Of a DNA stretch of 64,000 nucleotides, positions 18,210-27,186 are shown piece by piece. The DNA is from Pseudomonas sp. GL-B-19. GTDB lineage: Bacteria; Pseudomonadota; Gammaproteobacteria; Pseudomonadales; Pseudomonadaceae. Positions within the stretch are counted from its first letter, which is position 1. Each line of letters begins with the position of its first letter. The notes under the pieces are model-generated. The model was not told where the DNA came from, ran no database searches, and saw only the letters and a program-made list of their open reading frames with translations. A program made the translations under genes and the position numbers. The stretch covers positions 1-64,000 of the forward strand of contig NZ_JAHBDK010000034.1 of assembly GCF_019956415.1 (NCBI RefSeq). The letters run 5' to 3'.

Positions 18210-19169
18210 ATGCGCAGCACCCTGCTTTCATGTGCCCTGCTGCTCGCCGCCGGGCATGCCGCGGCCGGCACCGCGTGGGTCTCCAACGAAAAGGACAACA
18301 GCCTGAGCCTGATCGACATGCAGACCCTGCAAGTCACCGACACCCTACCTGTTGGCCAGCGTCCACGCGGCCTGCTGCTGTCCCATGACAACAAGCTGCT
18401 GTACATCTGCGCCAGCGATTCGGACCGGGTCCAGGTGATGGACGTGGCCACGCGCAAGATCATCAAGGAGCTGCCCTCGGGAAAAGACCCCGAGCAATTC
18501 GCCCTGCACCCCAATAACCGCTGGTTGTACGTCTCCAACGAAGACGACGCACTGGTCACGGTGATCGACACCGAAACCTCCAAAGTGCTCAGCCAGATCA
18601 ACGTCGGCGTCGAGCCCGAAGGCATGGCCGTCAGCCCCGACGGCAAGTGGGCGGTGAACACCAGCGAAACCACCAACATGCTGCACTGGATCGACACCAG
18701 CACCCAGACCCTGGCCGACAGCACGCTGGTGGACCAGCGACCACGCTTTGTCGAATTCAATCAGGACGGTTCGCAGCTCTGGGCATCAGCGGAAATCGGC
18801 GGCACGGTGACGATTCTCGACGTCGCCAGCCGCAAGACCCTCAAGACCCTGAACTTCCAGATCAAAGGCGTGCACCCGGACAAGGTGCAGCCCGTGGGCA
18901 TCAAGCTCAGCGCCGATGGCAAGTACGCTTTCGTCGCGCTCGGCCCGGCCAATCATGTGGCGGTGATCGATGCCAGGACGTTCGAGATTCTCGACTATCT
19001 GCTGGTCGGGCGGCGTGTCTGGCAGTTGGCGTTCACGCCGGATCAAAAGCAACTGCTCGCCACCAATGGCGTCAGCGGTGACGTGTCGGTAATTGATGTC
19101 GACAGCCTCAAGGTCAGCAAATCGGTGAAAGTCGGACGCTACCCTTGGGGCGTGGTGGTGACGCCATGA
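18210..19169 (+). CDS. pedA2: YVTN beta-propeller repeat protein, PQQ-catabolism associated (PedA2)
   Basis: 319 residues from ATG at 18210, with a signal peptide (MRSTLLSCALLLAAGHAAAG). The mature protein consists of about seven YVTN-type repeats, recognisable by blocks such as LYICASDSDRVQVMD, LYVSNEDDALVTVID, AFVALGPANHVAVID and LLATNGVSGDVSVID, which form a beta-propeller in the periplasm. No PQQ-binding tryptophan-docking repeats are seen, so it is probably a binding or scaffold protein rather than an enzyme. Its stop codon overlaps the pedB start (ATGA, 19166-19169). Confidence 0.88.
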   Translation: MRSTLLSCALLLAAGHAAAGTAWVSNEKDNSLSLIDMQTLQVTDTLPVGQRPRGLLLSHDNKLLYICASDSDRVQVMDVATRKIIKELPSGKDPEQFALHPNNRWLYVSNEDDALVTVIDTETSKVLSQINVGVEPEGMAVSPDGKWAVNTSETTNMLHWIDTSTQTLADSTLVDQRPRFVEFNQDGSQLWASAEIGGTVTILDVASRKTLKTLNFQIKGVHPDKVQPVGIKLSADGKYAFVALGPANHVAVIDARTFEILDYLLVGRRVWQLAFTPDQKQLLATNGVSGDVSVIDVDSLKVSKSVKVGRYPWGVVVTP

Positions 19170-19897
19170 ACGCCCTGGAAGCCAGCGAGCTGAGTTTTGC
19201 CTACGGTGCTCGGGAAGCATTGCGCCACGTGAATTTCAATCTGGCCCCAGGACGTTTCGCCGCGCTGCTGGGGCCCAATGGCGCCGGTAAATCGACCCTG
19301 ATCGCCTTGCTGACCCGACTCTATGACCTGCAGCACGGAGACATCCGGGTCGGCGGCTATTCACTACGCGATGCCCCGCGCCCGGCGCTCAAGCAGTTGG
19401 GCGTGGTGTTCCAGCAAAGCACCCTGGACCTGGACCTCAGCGTCGAGCAGAACCTGCGGTATCACGCGGCGTTGCATGGTTTGTCCCGGCGCCAGACCGG
19501 TATTCGAGTGGACGCCGAACTGGCTCGCCAGACCCTGACCGAACGCCGTCGCGAACGGGTGCGCGAGCTCAATGGCGGCCATCGTCGCCGGGTGGAAATC
19601 GCCCGCGCCCTGCTGCATGAACCGCGCCTGTTACTACTCGACGAAGCCAGTGCCGGACTCGATCCCGCCAGTCGCCTGGCGCTCAATCAACACATGCGCA
19701 ACCTGTGCCGCGAACACACCATCAGCGTGCTCTGGACCACCCATTTACTGGACGAAGTGCAGGCCAGCGACGATTTACTGATCCTCCATCAAGGCCGACT
19801 GGTGGCCAGCGGACAGGCCGATGCGCTGAGCCTGGAACATGGCGGCGACCTCGGTTCAGCCTTCACTCGCCTGACTACTTCAGGAGCTGCGCGATGA
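19166..19897 (+). CDS. pedB: ABC transporter ATP-binding protein PedB
   Basis: 243 residues from ATG at 19166. Cytoplasmic ATPase of the ped ABC system. Walker A GPNGAGKS at residues 36-43, Walker B LLLLDEAS, then the H-loop TTHLLDE. The signature motif reads LNGGH instead of the canonical LSGGQ, a notable variant. Start codon overlaps the pedA2 stop and its own stop overlaps the pedC start (ATGA 19894-19897), so the four genes are translationally coupled. Confidence 0.92.
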   Translation: MNALEASELSFAYGAREALRHVNFNLAPGRFAALLGPNGAGKSTLIALLTRLYDLQHGDIRVGGYSLRDAPRPALKQLGVVFQQSTLDLDLSVEQNLRYHAALHGLSRRQTGIRVDAELARQTLTERRRERVRELNGGHRRRVEIARALLHEPRLLLLDEASAGLDPASRLALNQHMRNLCREHTISVLWTTHLLDEVQASDDLLILHQGRLVASGQADALSLEHGGDLGSAFTRLTTSGAAR

Positions 19898-20685
19898 ATG
19901 CGTACTGGCAATGTTTCAGCGGTATCGTGCTGCGCGAATGGCTGCGATTTGTGTTGCAGCGCACACGGTTTCTCAGTGCGCTGGTGCGGCCGCTGTTATG
20001 GCTGCTGGTCTTCGCGGCCGGTTTCCGGGCGGCCTTGGGGATCGCGATAATCGCACCCTACGACACGTACATTCCGTATGAGGTCTACATCATTCCCGGC
20101 CTTGCCTGCATGATCCTGCTGTTCAACGGCATGCAAGGTTCGCTGTCGATGGTTTACGACCGCGAAATGGGCAGCATGCGCGTGCTGCTGACCAGCCCCC
20201 TGCCCCGGACCTTTCTGTTGTGCAGCAAGTTGCTGGCCACGTCGCTGATTTCCCTGTTGCAGGTGTATGCCTTTTTGGCGATCGCCTGGGTCTATGGCGT
20301 GCAACCGCCGGCCATGGGGTTATTGATCGCCTTGCCGACGTTACTGGTGGTGGCGTTGATGCTCAGTGCCTTGGGTCTGTTGCTGTCCAACGCCATACGC
20401 CAGCTGGAGAACTTTGCCGGGGTCATGAATTTTGTGATCTTCCCGTTGTTTTTCCTGTCCTCGGCGCTGTATCCGTTGTGGAAAATGCGTGAGGCCAGTG
20501 AGTGGTTGTACTGGCTGTGCGCGGTGAACCCGTTCACCCATGCGGTGGAGCTGGTGCGGTTTGCCCTCTATGAACGCTTCAATCCGCTTGCACTGATGGT
20601 GTGCGTGGGGCTGACGATCATATTCGCGCTACTCGCCGTGCTCACTTTCAACCCACAGCACGCGGCGCTGCGCAAATCCAACTAA
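19894..20685 (+). CDS. pedC: ABC-2 type permease PedC
   Basis: 263 residues from ATG at 19894, within a 4-bp overlap with pedB. Six hydrophobic segments are evident, including LLWLLVFAAGFRAALGIAII, GLACMILLFNGMQG, ALPTLLVVALMLSALGLLL and MNFVIFPLFFLSSALYPLW. The PLFFLSSALYP and NPFTHAVELVRF motifs are typical of ABC-2 export permeases. With PedB it forms the inner-membrane part of the ped transporter. The operon seems to end here; a REP pair follows 15 bp after the stop. Confidence 0.92.
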   Translation: MNAYWQCFSGIVLREWLRFVLQRTRFLSALVRPLLWLLVFAAGFRAALGIAIIAPYDTYIPYEVYIIPGLACMILLFNGMQGSLSMVYDREMGSMRVLLTSPLPRTFLLCSKLLATSLISLLQVYAFLAIAWVYGVQPPAMGLLIALPTLLVVALMLSALGLLLSNAIRQLENFAGVMNFVIFPLFFLSSALYPLWKMREASEWLYWLCAVNPFTHAVELVRFALYERFNPLALMVCVGLTIIFALLAVLTFNPQHAALRKSN

Positions 20686-20700
20686 CAATGCAAATCCAAC

Positions 20701-20790
20701 TGTAGGAGCGAGCCTGCTCGCGATTGCGGTGTGTCAGTCGACGGTTAAGTTGAACAGTAAGCCGCTATCGCGAGCAGGCTCGCTCCCACA
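20701..20790. repeat. REP pair (GAGCGAGCC type) after pedC
   Basis: TGTAGGAGCGAGCCTGCTCG at 20701 and the inverse ending GCTCGCTCCCACA at 20790. It marks the 3' end of the pedA1-A2-B-C operon and precedes the promoter of the rhodanese gene. Confidence 0.88.
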
Positions 20791-20817
20791 ATTGATCTCC
20801 ATAAACAGGGGGGAAAA

Positions 20818-20835
20818 TTACTACTTTAGTACTGG
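20818..20835 (+). promoter_or_regulatory. Candidate island operator upstream of the CxxxCW rhodanese gene
   Basis: TTACTACTTTAGTACTGG, 77 bp before the start at 20912. Close to ACTACCTTGGTACTGG at 16894, at a similar distance from its gene. This recurrence is the best argument that the box is a real operator. Confidence 0.55.
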
Positions 20836-20911
20836 TTTCCCTGTCTATCGTCGCATTCCCAAAGCCATCCGCCTGGCATGTAATAGGTCCATAACTATAA
20901 GGATCGAACCC

Positions 20912-21469
20912 ATGCCGCGTGCCCAACGTTGCCTGTTGCGCCCTACTCTCGCTGCGCTGTCGCTGAGCCTGTTGCTGGGGAGCGCGCACGCCGAATCACC
21001 GCTGTTTTCCGCCGACGGCTATCGCATCGGCCTGTACCGCAGCCCGACGCCGAACAGCCTGCAAGGCGCGACCATTGTTGACACCCCTGCCCTGCAAACC
21101 CTGCTCAGTCAAACCCCGACACCGGTACTGATCGACGTCTACCGCCGCCAATGGCTGCAAGGGCAATTTATCGAAGACCAGCTCCATGAAAACCTGCCCG
21201 GCAGCCACTGGCTGGCCAATACCGGCGACGGCGACCTGACGCCCGACTGGCAAGGCTATTTTGCGCGTAACCTCAAGGCATTGACCGCCGGGGATCCGGT
21301 ACGACCGCTGGTCTTTTATTGCCGCGCCGACTGCTGGTTGAGCTGGAACGCGGTAAAAAGGGCGTCCGCCATGGGCTATAAGACGTTGTATTGGTACCGC
21401 GATGGACTCGACGCCTGGCAAGCGGCCAACCTGCCCGTGACGCCCGCCCGGCCGGAACCTTTCCCCTGA
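20912..21469 (+). CDS. PQQ-catabolism-associated rhodanese-like protein with a CxxxCW motif
   Basis: 185 residues from ATG at 20912 (MPRAQRCLLRPTLAALSLSL), selected because it starts a signal peptide ending at GSAHA-E and follows AAGGATCGAACCC. A single rhodanese domain covers residues about 60-180. The active-site loop reads YCRADCWLSW, that is C137, C141 and W142, in a family of periplasmic rhodanese homologues found only in PQQ alcohol clusters. Its reaction is unknown; thiol or persulfide chemistry is plausible because the island also encodes a SoxYZ-like carrier. It is followed after 56 bp by the regulator gene. Confidence 0.88.
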   Translation: MPRAQRCLLRPTLAALSLSLLLGSAHAESPLFSADGYRIGLYRSPTPNSLQGATIVDTPALQTLLSQTPTPVLIDVYRRQWLQGQFIEDQLHENLPGSHWLANTGDGDLTPDWQGYFARNLKALTAGDPVRPLVFYCRADCWLSWNAVKRASAMGYKTLYWYRDGLDAWQAANLPVTPARPEPFP

Positions 21470-21525
21470 TCTTTACGCTGGCGTGTTGTTGCCACACCCT
21501 AATCAAAATAATGAGGTGAAAGGCC

Positions 21526-22191
21526 GTGTACAAAATTCTGATTGCCGACGATCACCCGCTGTTTCGCGAAGCCATTCATAACGTCATCAGCGATGGTTTC
21601 CCCGGTAGCGAAGTCATGGAAACCGCCGACCTCGACAGTGCCCTGGCACTCACCCAGGAACACGACGACCTGGACCTGATCCTGCTCGACCTGAACATGC
21701 CCGGCATGCACGGGCTCAACGGCCTGATCAATCTGCGCAACGAGGCCCCGACCATTCCGGTGGTGATTGTCTCTGCCGAGCAGGACAAACAAATCGTCCT
21801 GCAAGCCATTACCTACGGTGCGGTGGGTTTCATCACCAAGTCGTCACCGCGCACGCAAATGACCGAGGCCATCCAGCAAATTCTCAACGGCAACGTGTAC
21901 TTGCCCCCGGACATCATCCGCGCCACCCGAACCAACACCCCCCGCCGGATGAACGACACCCCGAGCTTCCCCCCCGAATTGCTCCAGGCCCTGACCCGCA
22001 AGCAATTGCAGGTGCTTGAACGCATGACCAAAGGCGAGTCGAACAAACAGATCGCCTACACCCTGGAAATTGCCGAAACCACCGTCAAGGCCCACGTCTC
22101 GGCGATCCTGCGCAAACTCAACGTGCACAACCGGGTGCAGGCGATCTTGAGTGCGGGGGATATTGATTTCGGGTCGTATTTGCGGCGTTGA
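21526..22191 (+). CDS. pedR1: LuxR-type response regulator (PedR1/AgmR/ErbR)
   Basis: 221 residues with a GTG start at 21526, supported by GAGGTGAAA 7-12 bases upstream. The receiver domain spans residues 1-120 with acidic D8/D9, phospho-acceptor D55 in LLDLNMPGM and K105 in FITKSS; a LuxR/FixJ helix-turn-helix covers about 150-210 (LTRKQLQVLERM, IAETTVKAHV). Homologues AgmR, ErbR and PedR1 activate the ethanol and 2-phenylethanol oxidation genes in Pseudomonas. It is the natural candidate to bind the shared boxes described here. Its probable kinase partner, pedS1, is convergent, 141 bp away. Confidence 0.92.
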   Translation: MYKILIADDHPLFREAIHNVISDGFPGSEVMETADLDSALALTQEHDDLDLILLDLNMPGMHGLNGLINLRNEAPTIPVVIVSAEQDKQIVLQAITYGAVGFITKSSPRTQMTEAIQQILNGNVYLPPDIIRATRTNTPRRMNDTPSFPPELLQALTRKQLQVLERMTKGESNKQIAYTLEIAETTVKAHVSAILRKLNVHNRVQAILSAGDIDFGSYLRR

Positions 22192-22213
22192 ATCAGGGAA
22201 ACCGCATCGCCCC

Positions 22214-22309
22214 TATCGCGAGCAGGCTCACTCCCACATTTAATCTCCAGTGAACACAGAATTTGTGAACATCCAAGAACCAATGTGGGAGTGAGCCTGC
22301 TCGCGATGA
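22214..22309. repeat. REP pair (GAGTGAGCC variant) between convergent pedR1 and pedS1
   Basis: TATCGCGAGCAGGCTCACTC from 22214 faces TGTGGGAGTGAGCCTGCTCG from 22284. Both arms carry the same GAGTGAGCC variant, so the pair has kept its complementarity while drifting from the usual GAGCGAGCC. It occupies the 141-bp convergent gap. Confidence 0.88.
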
Positions 22310-22332
22310 CGGTGGTGCTGACTCAGCGGCTC

Positions 22333-24966
22333 TCAAGGCCTGCCGAGCAAATGACTCATCGCCGTCTTGAGTTTCATCGGCCGTACCGGTTTGTGCATCA
22401 GGGTGTGGCCCAGCTCGCGGATCTGCTGTTTGAGTTCGTTGCTGTAGTTGGCGGTGATCATCATGGCCGGGATGGGTGACGCACGACGCGCATTGATCCG
22501 GGCCACGGCGTCGACACCGTTCTGATCGTTGTCCAGATGGTAATCAGCGATCAACAGGTCCGCCTCGGCGTGGAAGTTCTCCACTTGTCGCGCCAGGTCC
22601 TCTTCCGACAGCGCCGTCACCACCCAACAGCCCCACCCTTCGAGCAAGGTGCGCATGCCGGCGCAAATGGTGGCGTCGTTGTCCAGCACCCACACCCGTG
22701 CCCCACGCAGGCGCTCAAGCATCGGCTCGCTCATCTGCAACGTCGGTAGCGGCTTCGGTGCCGTTGCGCTCAACGGTACTTCGACCGAGAACATCGAGCC
22801 CTTGCCCGGCCACGAGCGCACATGAATGCGATGCCCGAGGATCCCGGCAATTTTCTCGACTATGGCCAGGCCCAGCCCCAGGCCGCGATCCTGATCGGGA
22901 CGCTGCACGTCACCGCGTTTGAACTCCTGGAAAATCTCTTCCAGGCGATTGTCGGCGATGCCCATGCCGGTGTCCCAGACCTGGATCAACAACCGCTGAT
23001 GAATGCGTCTGCACCCGAGTACAACGCGGCCGCTGTAGGTGTAGCGAATCGCATTGCTCAACAGGTTGCGCAGGATCCGCGCCAGTAACTGGATGTCACT
23101 GCGCACCAGTGCCGAACATGCAATGAAATGCAGTTCAAGGCCCTCACTACGCGCCACTTCGGTGTATTCAGCCGCAAGGTTTTCCAGCAGCTCGCTGAGG
23201 GCGAACGGCGCAATATCGGCTTTGATGACTCCGGCATCGAGTTTGGAAATGTCCACCAGAGTCCCCAGCAGGTTCTCCACATCTTCCAGGGAGTTACTGA
23301 CATTGCGCACCAGAGTCTCGTTGGAGATCGGTTCGCGTCGCTCCAGCAACGCACTGGTAAACAAGCGTGCGGCGTTGAGCGGTTGCAGCAAGTCGTGGCT
23401 GACGGCCGCCAGAAACTTGGTCTTGGACAAGTTGGCTTGCTCGGCTTCGAGCTTGGCCTCGCGCAAACGTGATTCCACCTGGCGACGCTCTTCGATTTCA
23501 CGCAACAACTGGCCATTGAGGGTGGTCAGCTCCGCCGTGCGTTCGCGCACCCGCAACTCCAGATTCTGATACGCCTGATGCAGCGCCTCGGCAGTGCGAC
23601 GGCGCTCGGTGATGTCGCGGATCAACACGAAAATCCCCACCACTTCCCCGGAGGCCAGGCGATTGGGCACGTAGGAGCGCAACATGTAGCGCTCCTGATT
23701 ATTGACGTTGGTCTCGGCGAACTCGAACGTGACGCTCTCGCCGGCCAGCGCCCTCGCGACGTAAGACTCCAGGCGCTGGTAATGCTGTTCGCTGTGCACT
23801 TGTCGCAGGCTTTGGCCGAGCATTACGCCGCGTGGCCAGCAATACCACTCTTCGTAGACCTTGTTGGTGAACTCGTACACCAGATCGGCATTGAGGTAGG
23901 CGATCAGCGCCGGCACGTGGTCGGTGATCAGGCGAATCCAGCGCTCGCTTTCACTCAGCGTCTCGGCGTGCTGGTAACGCTCGGTGATGTCAGTGAAGGT
24001 GTTGACGAAACCGCCGGTAGGCAACGGATGCGTACGGATTTCCAGGACCCGGCCATCAAAGAGGCGTTGTTCGCATTCCTGTACCGGCCTGCCATTGCCA
24101 TCGCGACTGGCCGGGGTCAGCAGATTCAATTCGGTATCGGCGATCACTTCAGCAAACGGTCGATGGGCGGCGACCGGCGCCAGCCCGCTCAATTCGAGGA
24201 AACGCCGGTTCCACAACTCCAGAATGCCCTCGGCGTTGACCATGGCCACGCCTTGGGACAGGTTATCGACCGCCCGCTGCAACAGGTGCGATTTCTGCGC
24301 CACCGCCTGTTCGCGGCGTACGGTTTCACTGAGTTTGACGTCGGTAATGTCGGTGAACAGGATGACCCGTCCGCCTTCTTGAGTCGGCCGTTCGCTGACT
24401 TGCAGCCAACGCCCGTTCTGCAAGCGGTAAAGCAGGCTTTCGTCGGCATGCCCGCGCGGTTCTTCGGTAAAGAGCCCATTGCTCATCATCAGGCGCTTAA
24501 CCTCGGTCAGGCGCATGCCCGCGTTGATCCGCACCCGGCTATTGCGCCAGAACGCCTTGAAGCGACTGTTGAACAAGACGATTCGCTGCTCGGCGTCGAA
24601 CAAGACAAAGGCATCGGAAATGCTCTCGATAGCATCGATCAGGTGTCGATGCGCCGTTTCGGCACGCAAGCGTGCCTCGCTGAGTAAATGGTTACCGGCC
24701 TTGAGTTCGGCCATGGCCTGGTTCAAGGCATCGGTGCGCTCGCGGACCTGCTCGGCCAGCACCACCGAATGCTGGAACGCCGCGTACGGATCATTGCCCC
24801 GGGTGATGCCGGACTCGATACGCTCGATCAGCGCAGCGTTGATGCGCTGCAGTTTATGGTTGTCGAGACGCAGGCTGACCAGTTCGGCCTGCAGCTCAGC
24901 GATGTCCTGGGGCACGGCCGCGGGCAATGGCAACGCCGGTGAAGGTCTGGTTGATGTGCATGCCAT
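22333..24966 (-). CDS. pedS1: Three-PAS hybrid histidine kinase / response regulator (PedS1-like)
   Basis: 877 residues. Order: N-terminal coiled coil (about 20-105), three PAS domains (about 105-215, 225-330 and 340-455), a second coiled coil, HisKA with H524 in AAVSHDLLQPLNAARL, HATPase with DTGMGI and LGLGLAI, and a C-terminal receiver with D808 in ADYHLD. No membrane span is seen, so signal input is probably cytosolic. It resembles the PedS1 kinase paired with PedR1 in Pseudomonas putida; because it is hybrid, a phosphotransfer intermediate may be needed. It begins 71 bp inside the FIST gene, with GGAG 9 bases before its ATG, indicating coupled translation with that putative sensor. Confidence 0.9.
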   Translation of the reverse strand: MACTSTRPSPALPLPAAVPQDIAELQAELVSLRLDNHKLQRINAALIERIESGITRGNDPYAAFQHSVVLAEQVRERTDALNQAMAELKAGNHLLSEARLRAETAHRHLIDAIESISDAFVLFDAEQRIVLFNSRFKAFWRNSRVRINAGMRLTEVKRLMMSNGLFTEEPRGHADESLLYRLQNGRWLQVSERPTQEGGRVILFTDITDVKLSETVRREQAVAQKSHLLQRAVDNLSQGVAMVNAEGILELWNRRFLELSGLAPVAAHRPFAEVIADTELNLLTPASRDGNGRPVQECEQRLFDGRVLEIRTHPLPTGGFVNTFTDITERYQHAETLSESERWIRLITDHVPALIAYLNADLVYEFTNKVYEEWYCWPRGVMLGQSLRQVHSEQHYQRLESYVARALAGESVTFEFAETNVNNQERYMLRSYVPNRLASGEVVGIFVLIRDITERRRTAEALHQAYQNLELRVRERTAELTTLNGQLLREIEERRQVESRLREAKLEAEQANLSKTKFLAAVSHDLLQPLNAARLFTSALLERREPISNETLVRNVSNSLEDVENLLGTLVDISKLDAGVIKADIAPFALSELLENLAAEYTEVARSEGLELHFIACSALVRSDIQLLARILRNLLSNAIRYTYSGRVVLGCRRIHQRLLIQVWDTGMGIADNRLEEIFQEFKRGDVQRPDQDRGLGLGLAIVEKIAGILGHRIHVRSWPGKGSMFSVEVPLSATAPKPLPTLQMSEPMLERLRGARVWVLDNDATICAGMRTLLEGWGCWVVTALSEEDLARQVENFHAEADLLIADYHLDNDQNGVDAVARINARRASPIPAMMITANYSNELKQQIRELGHTLMHKPVRPMKLKTAMSHLLGRP

Positions 24967-26059
24967 TGAACTGTTCTCCGTAGGTGTTGAAACCCATCAC
25001 CCGTTGTTCGCGCAAAAACGTCCCGATATCGTCGAGACGGCCGTCGTCTTCCAGTTCCAGTCGCCTGAGAAAACAGTCACAACCGATGGTCAGCAACAGG
25101 TCACCCAAACGGTCCTCCAGCCCCTCGAACAAGCTTTTCAGGTTAGGCAACATGGGGCCAGGGGTCATGGCGGTGAGCACGATGCCATTCTCCACGGCGC
25201 AGTAAAAACTCAGGCTCAAGTCCGCATGCACCTGCTGAATCGCACGCACGTAATACTGCTCGTTGATCCTCACGGCCAACGGGTGCGCGGCGAAGATTCG
25301 GTGATCCAGCTCACTCACTGGCACGCCGATATGCCGGGCGTATTCGGCGGCGGCGGGTTCCGCGTTGAGTTCATAGACACGGCGCGAGGCGCTGTCGGCC
25401 CCGGTGACCACCAGTTTTTCGGCTCTGGGCAGCATGTGGTGGGTGGTGAACACTTCGAAATCCAGCCAGGTATTGACCAGCACGACCACCGCCGCGCCGC
25501 TGTGAAATGCGCCATCGAAGTACACATGGGTATGGGTCAGGTAGTTGTCGTCACCGGCCGAGCCGCCGAAATGGGGAATGTCGCCCAATGCGGCACTCAA
25601 GGCCGCGAGGACCATTTCTTCACGACTGGACAAGCCATCGAGCAGGGTCAGGGCAAAACTGTTGCCCTTTATCGGTGCCAGGGTGTTACTGCGACAGCCG
25701 CTGACCAGGCGCTCGACCATCTGTTGCGCATCGATCAGGCTGAAGTGTTCCATTTCGTCGATCAACTCGAGCGCAATGGAGAAGTGTCGGTGATCGAAAC
25801 CCACAGCCGTCACGCAATTGCGTCCGTAGCCCAACGGGGTGATTTCCCCGGCACTGGTGCAACCCGCCAGACGAATACCTCCGAAACTGTGTTTCAAGGC
25901 CTCGCCCAGCGCCTGCAAGTCATACTCGGCAGAACAGAAAAACAGCACGAAGCCCAGATGCGGGTGCAACAATTGACGCGCCAGTTCCTGCGCCACTTGC
26001 CGGGCATCGGTGGCCTGGGACATTGCGCTGACAACACCTTCACCCTGGACCTGCTGCAT
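24896..26059 (-). CDS. FIST-domain sensory protein
   Basis: 387 residues from ATG at 26059, selected because GGGAGGCGAC stands immediately upstream; an ATG 20 codons earlier is weaker. It carries FIST N and C domains: FVLFFCSAEYDLQALGEAL, LAGCTSAGEITPLGY and GGSAGDDNYL in the N part, and LLTIGCDCFLRRLEL with FNTYGEQFNGMHINQTFTG at the C-terminus. FIST proteins are thought to bind small ligands such as amino acids and to act with signal transducers. The 71-bp overlap with the following hybrid kinase makes it a likely accessory sensor of PedS1. A candidate island operator lies 66 bp upstream. Confidence 0.9.
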   Translation of the reverse strand: MQQVQGEGVVSAMSQATDARQVAQELARQLLHPHLGFVLFFCSAEYDLQALGEALKHSFGGIRLAGCTSAGEITPLGYGRNCVTAVGFDHRHFSIALELIDEMEHFSLIDAQQMVERLVSGCRSNTLAPIKGNSFALTLLDGLSSREEMVLAALSAALGDIPHFGGSAGDDNYLTHTHVYFDGAFHSGAAVVVLVNTWLDFEVFTTHHMLPRAEKLVVTGADSASRRVYELNAEPAAAEYARHIGVPVSELDHRIFAAHPLAVRINEQYYVRAIQQVHADLSLSFYCAVENGIVLTAMTPGPMLPNLKSLFEGLEDRLGDLLLTIGCDCFLRRLELEDDGRLDDIGTFLREQRVMGFNTYGEQFNGMHINQTFTGVAIARGRAPGHR

Positions 26060-26124
26060 CGTCGCCTCCCGCAGGTGCGTATGGTTGAGCAGGGAGTTTA
26101 CGAAACCCGTGGAGCGCAACGAAT

Positions 26125-26140
26125 GCTACTTGGGTAGCAG
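26125..26140 (-). promoter_or_regulatory. Candidate island operator upstream of the FIST-pedS1 operon
   Basis: GCTACTTGGGTAGCAG, 66 bp upstream of the FIST start. This is the most symmetric member: GCTAC faces GTAGC around TTGG. It implies that the regulators of the island are themselves under the shared control (inference). Confidence 0.55.
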
Positions 26141-26217
26141 TCAGACGCTTCGATGGGATGAGAGTGGTGGTGACCGTCGCTGTGGACCCGACCGGGCCCA
26201 CATGCAGGGTATTGTTT

Positions 26218-27024
26218 TTAGACGCCGGCCCTGAACAGCATATAAGCGGCAATCACAAGGCAGACGCTGGCAAAACCAACTTGCAACGCCCGCGCCGGGA
26301 CCTTCGCGCACAGCTTGCGGCCAATGATCATGCCGACAATGCTGGCGACGATAAAGCTGACGCCGAGGCTATCGATGCGTACGCCGGCCTGAAACGCGCC
26401 GATCACGCCGATGGCGGAAATCAGGCTGATCACCATCAAGGACGTGGCGACGATCCCGCGCATCTGCACGTCGGTCAGTTGCTTGAACGCCGGGACGATC
26501 AGAAAACCACCGCCCACGCCGAGCAGCCCGGACACCACGCCCGTCACCGCGCCGAGCGAAGCCAAGGTCGCGGTACATTTGGCGGTCCAGGAAAAACGCC
26601 CGGTCTGTTGATCGAGCATGCAGTTTTTCTGCCCCCAGTTGGCGTGACCGTGATCGCTCGGCCCCGCTTCCTGACGCTCACGGCGCAGCATCCGCCAAGC
26701 GACCATGACCATCAGCAGGCTAAACAGAATCATCAGGATTTTTTCCGGCAACTGATGGGCGAAGTAGATGCCGACCGGGGAAAACACCGCGCCGAGCAGC
26801 GCGATCAGCAACGCCGCGCGGTACCGCACCAGGCCATGCCGCAACCCGTCAATCGCCCCGACCGCCGCCGCACTGCCTACCGCAAACAAGGCGACGGGCG
26901 CCGCTTGGGTCATGGTCAAACCCAACCCCAGTACCAGGGCCGGCACCGCAAGAATGCCGCCACCGGCCCCGGTCAACCCGAGGACCAGGCCCATGACCAT
27001 CCCAAAAAAACTTGCCAGCAACAT
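26218..27024 (-). CDS. TauE/SafE (TSUP) family inner-membrane permease
   Basis: 268 residues with eight or so hydrophobic segments. The family signature appears twice: GLTGAGGGILAVPALVLGLG near residue 20 and GLLGVGGGFLIVPAF near 165, as expected for the duplicated TSUP fold. Members export sulfite or organosulfur anions, or take up related compounds. Its divergent neighbour encodes a persulfide-dioxygenase-like protein that makes sulfite, so sulfite export is the probable function (inference). The gap of 162 bp between the two starts would hold both promoters; no BigR-type regulator gene is present here. Confidence 0.88.
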   Translation of the reverse strand: MLLASFFGMVMGLVLGLTGAGGGILAVPALVLGLGLTMTQAAPVALFAVGSAAAVGAIDGLRHGLVRYRAALLIALLGAVFSPVGIYFAHQLPEKILMILFSLLMVMVAWRMLRRERQEAGPSDHGHANWGQKNCMLDQQTGRFSWTAKCTATLASLGAVTGVVSGLLGVGGGFLIVPAFKQLTDVQMRGIVATSLMVISLISAIGVIGAFQAGVRIDSLGVSFIVASIVGMIIGRKLCAKVPARALQVGFASVCLVIAAYMLFRAGV

Positions 27025-27186
27025 AAACCACTCGTGATCTGCGGAAAAAGGCCGGGAACGCCCGGTATCGATGACAGACAGGATAGAGCCCGCGCAAATT
27101 TTTTCATCAATTGAATTGATTCGGGGCTGGTCAATGCAGGGAAAATGAATCTACCCTCGGTACTTGTTCACATAGAATTTTTCACC

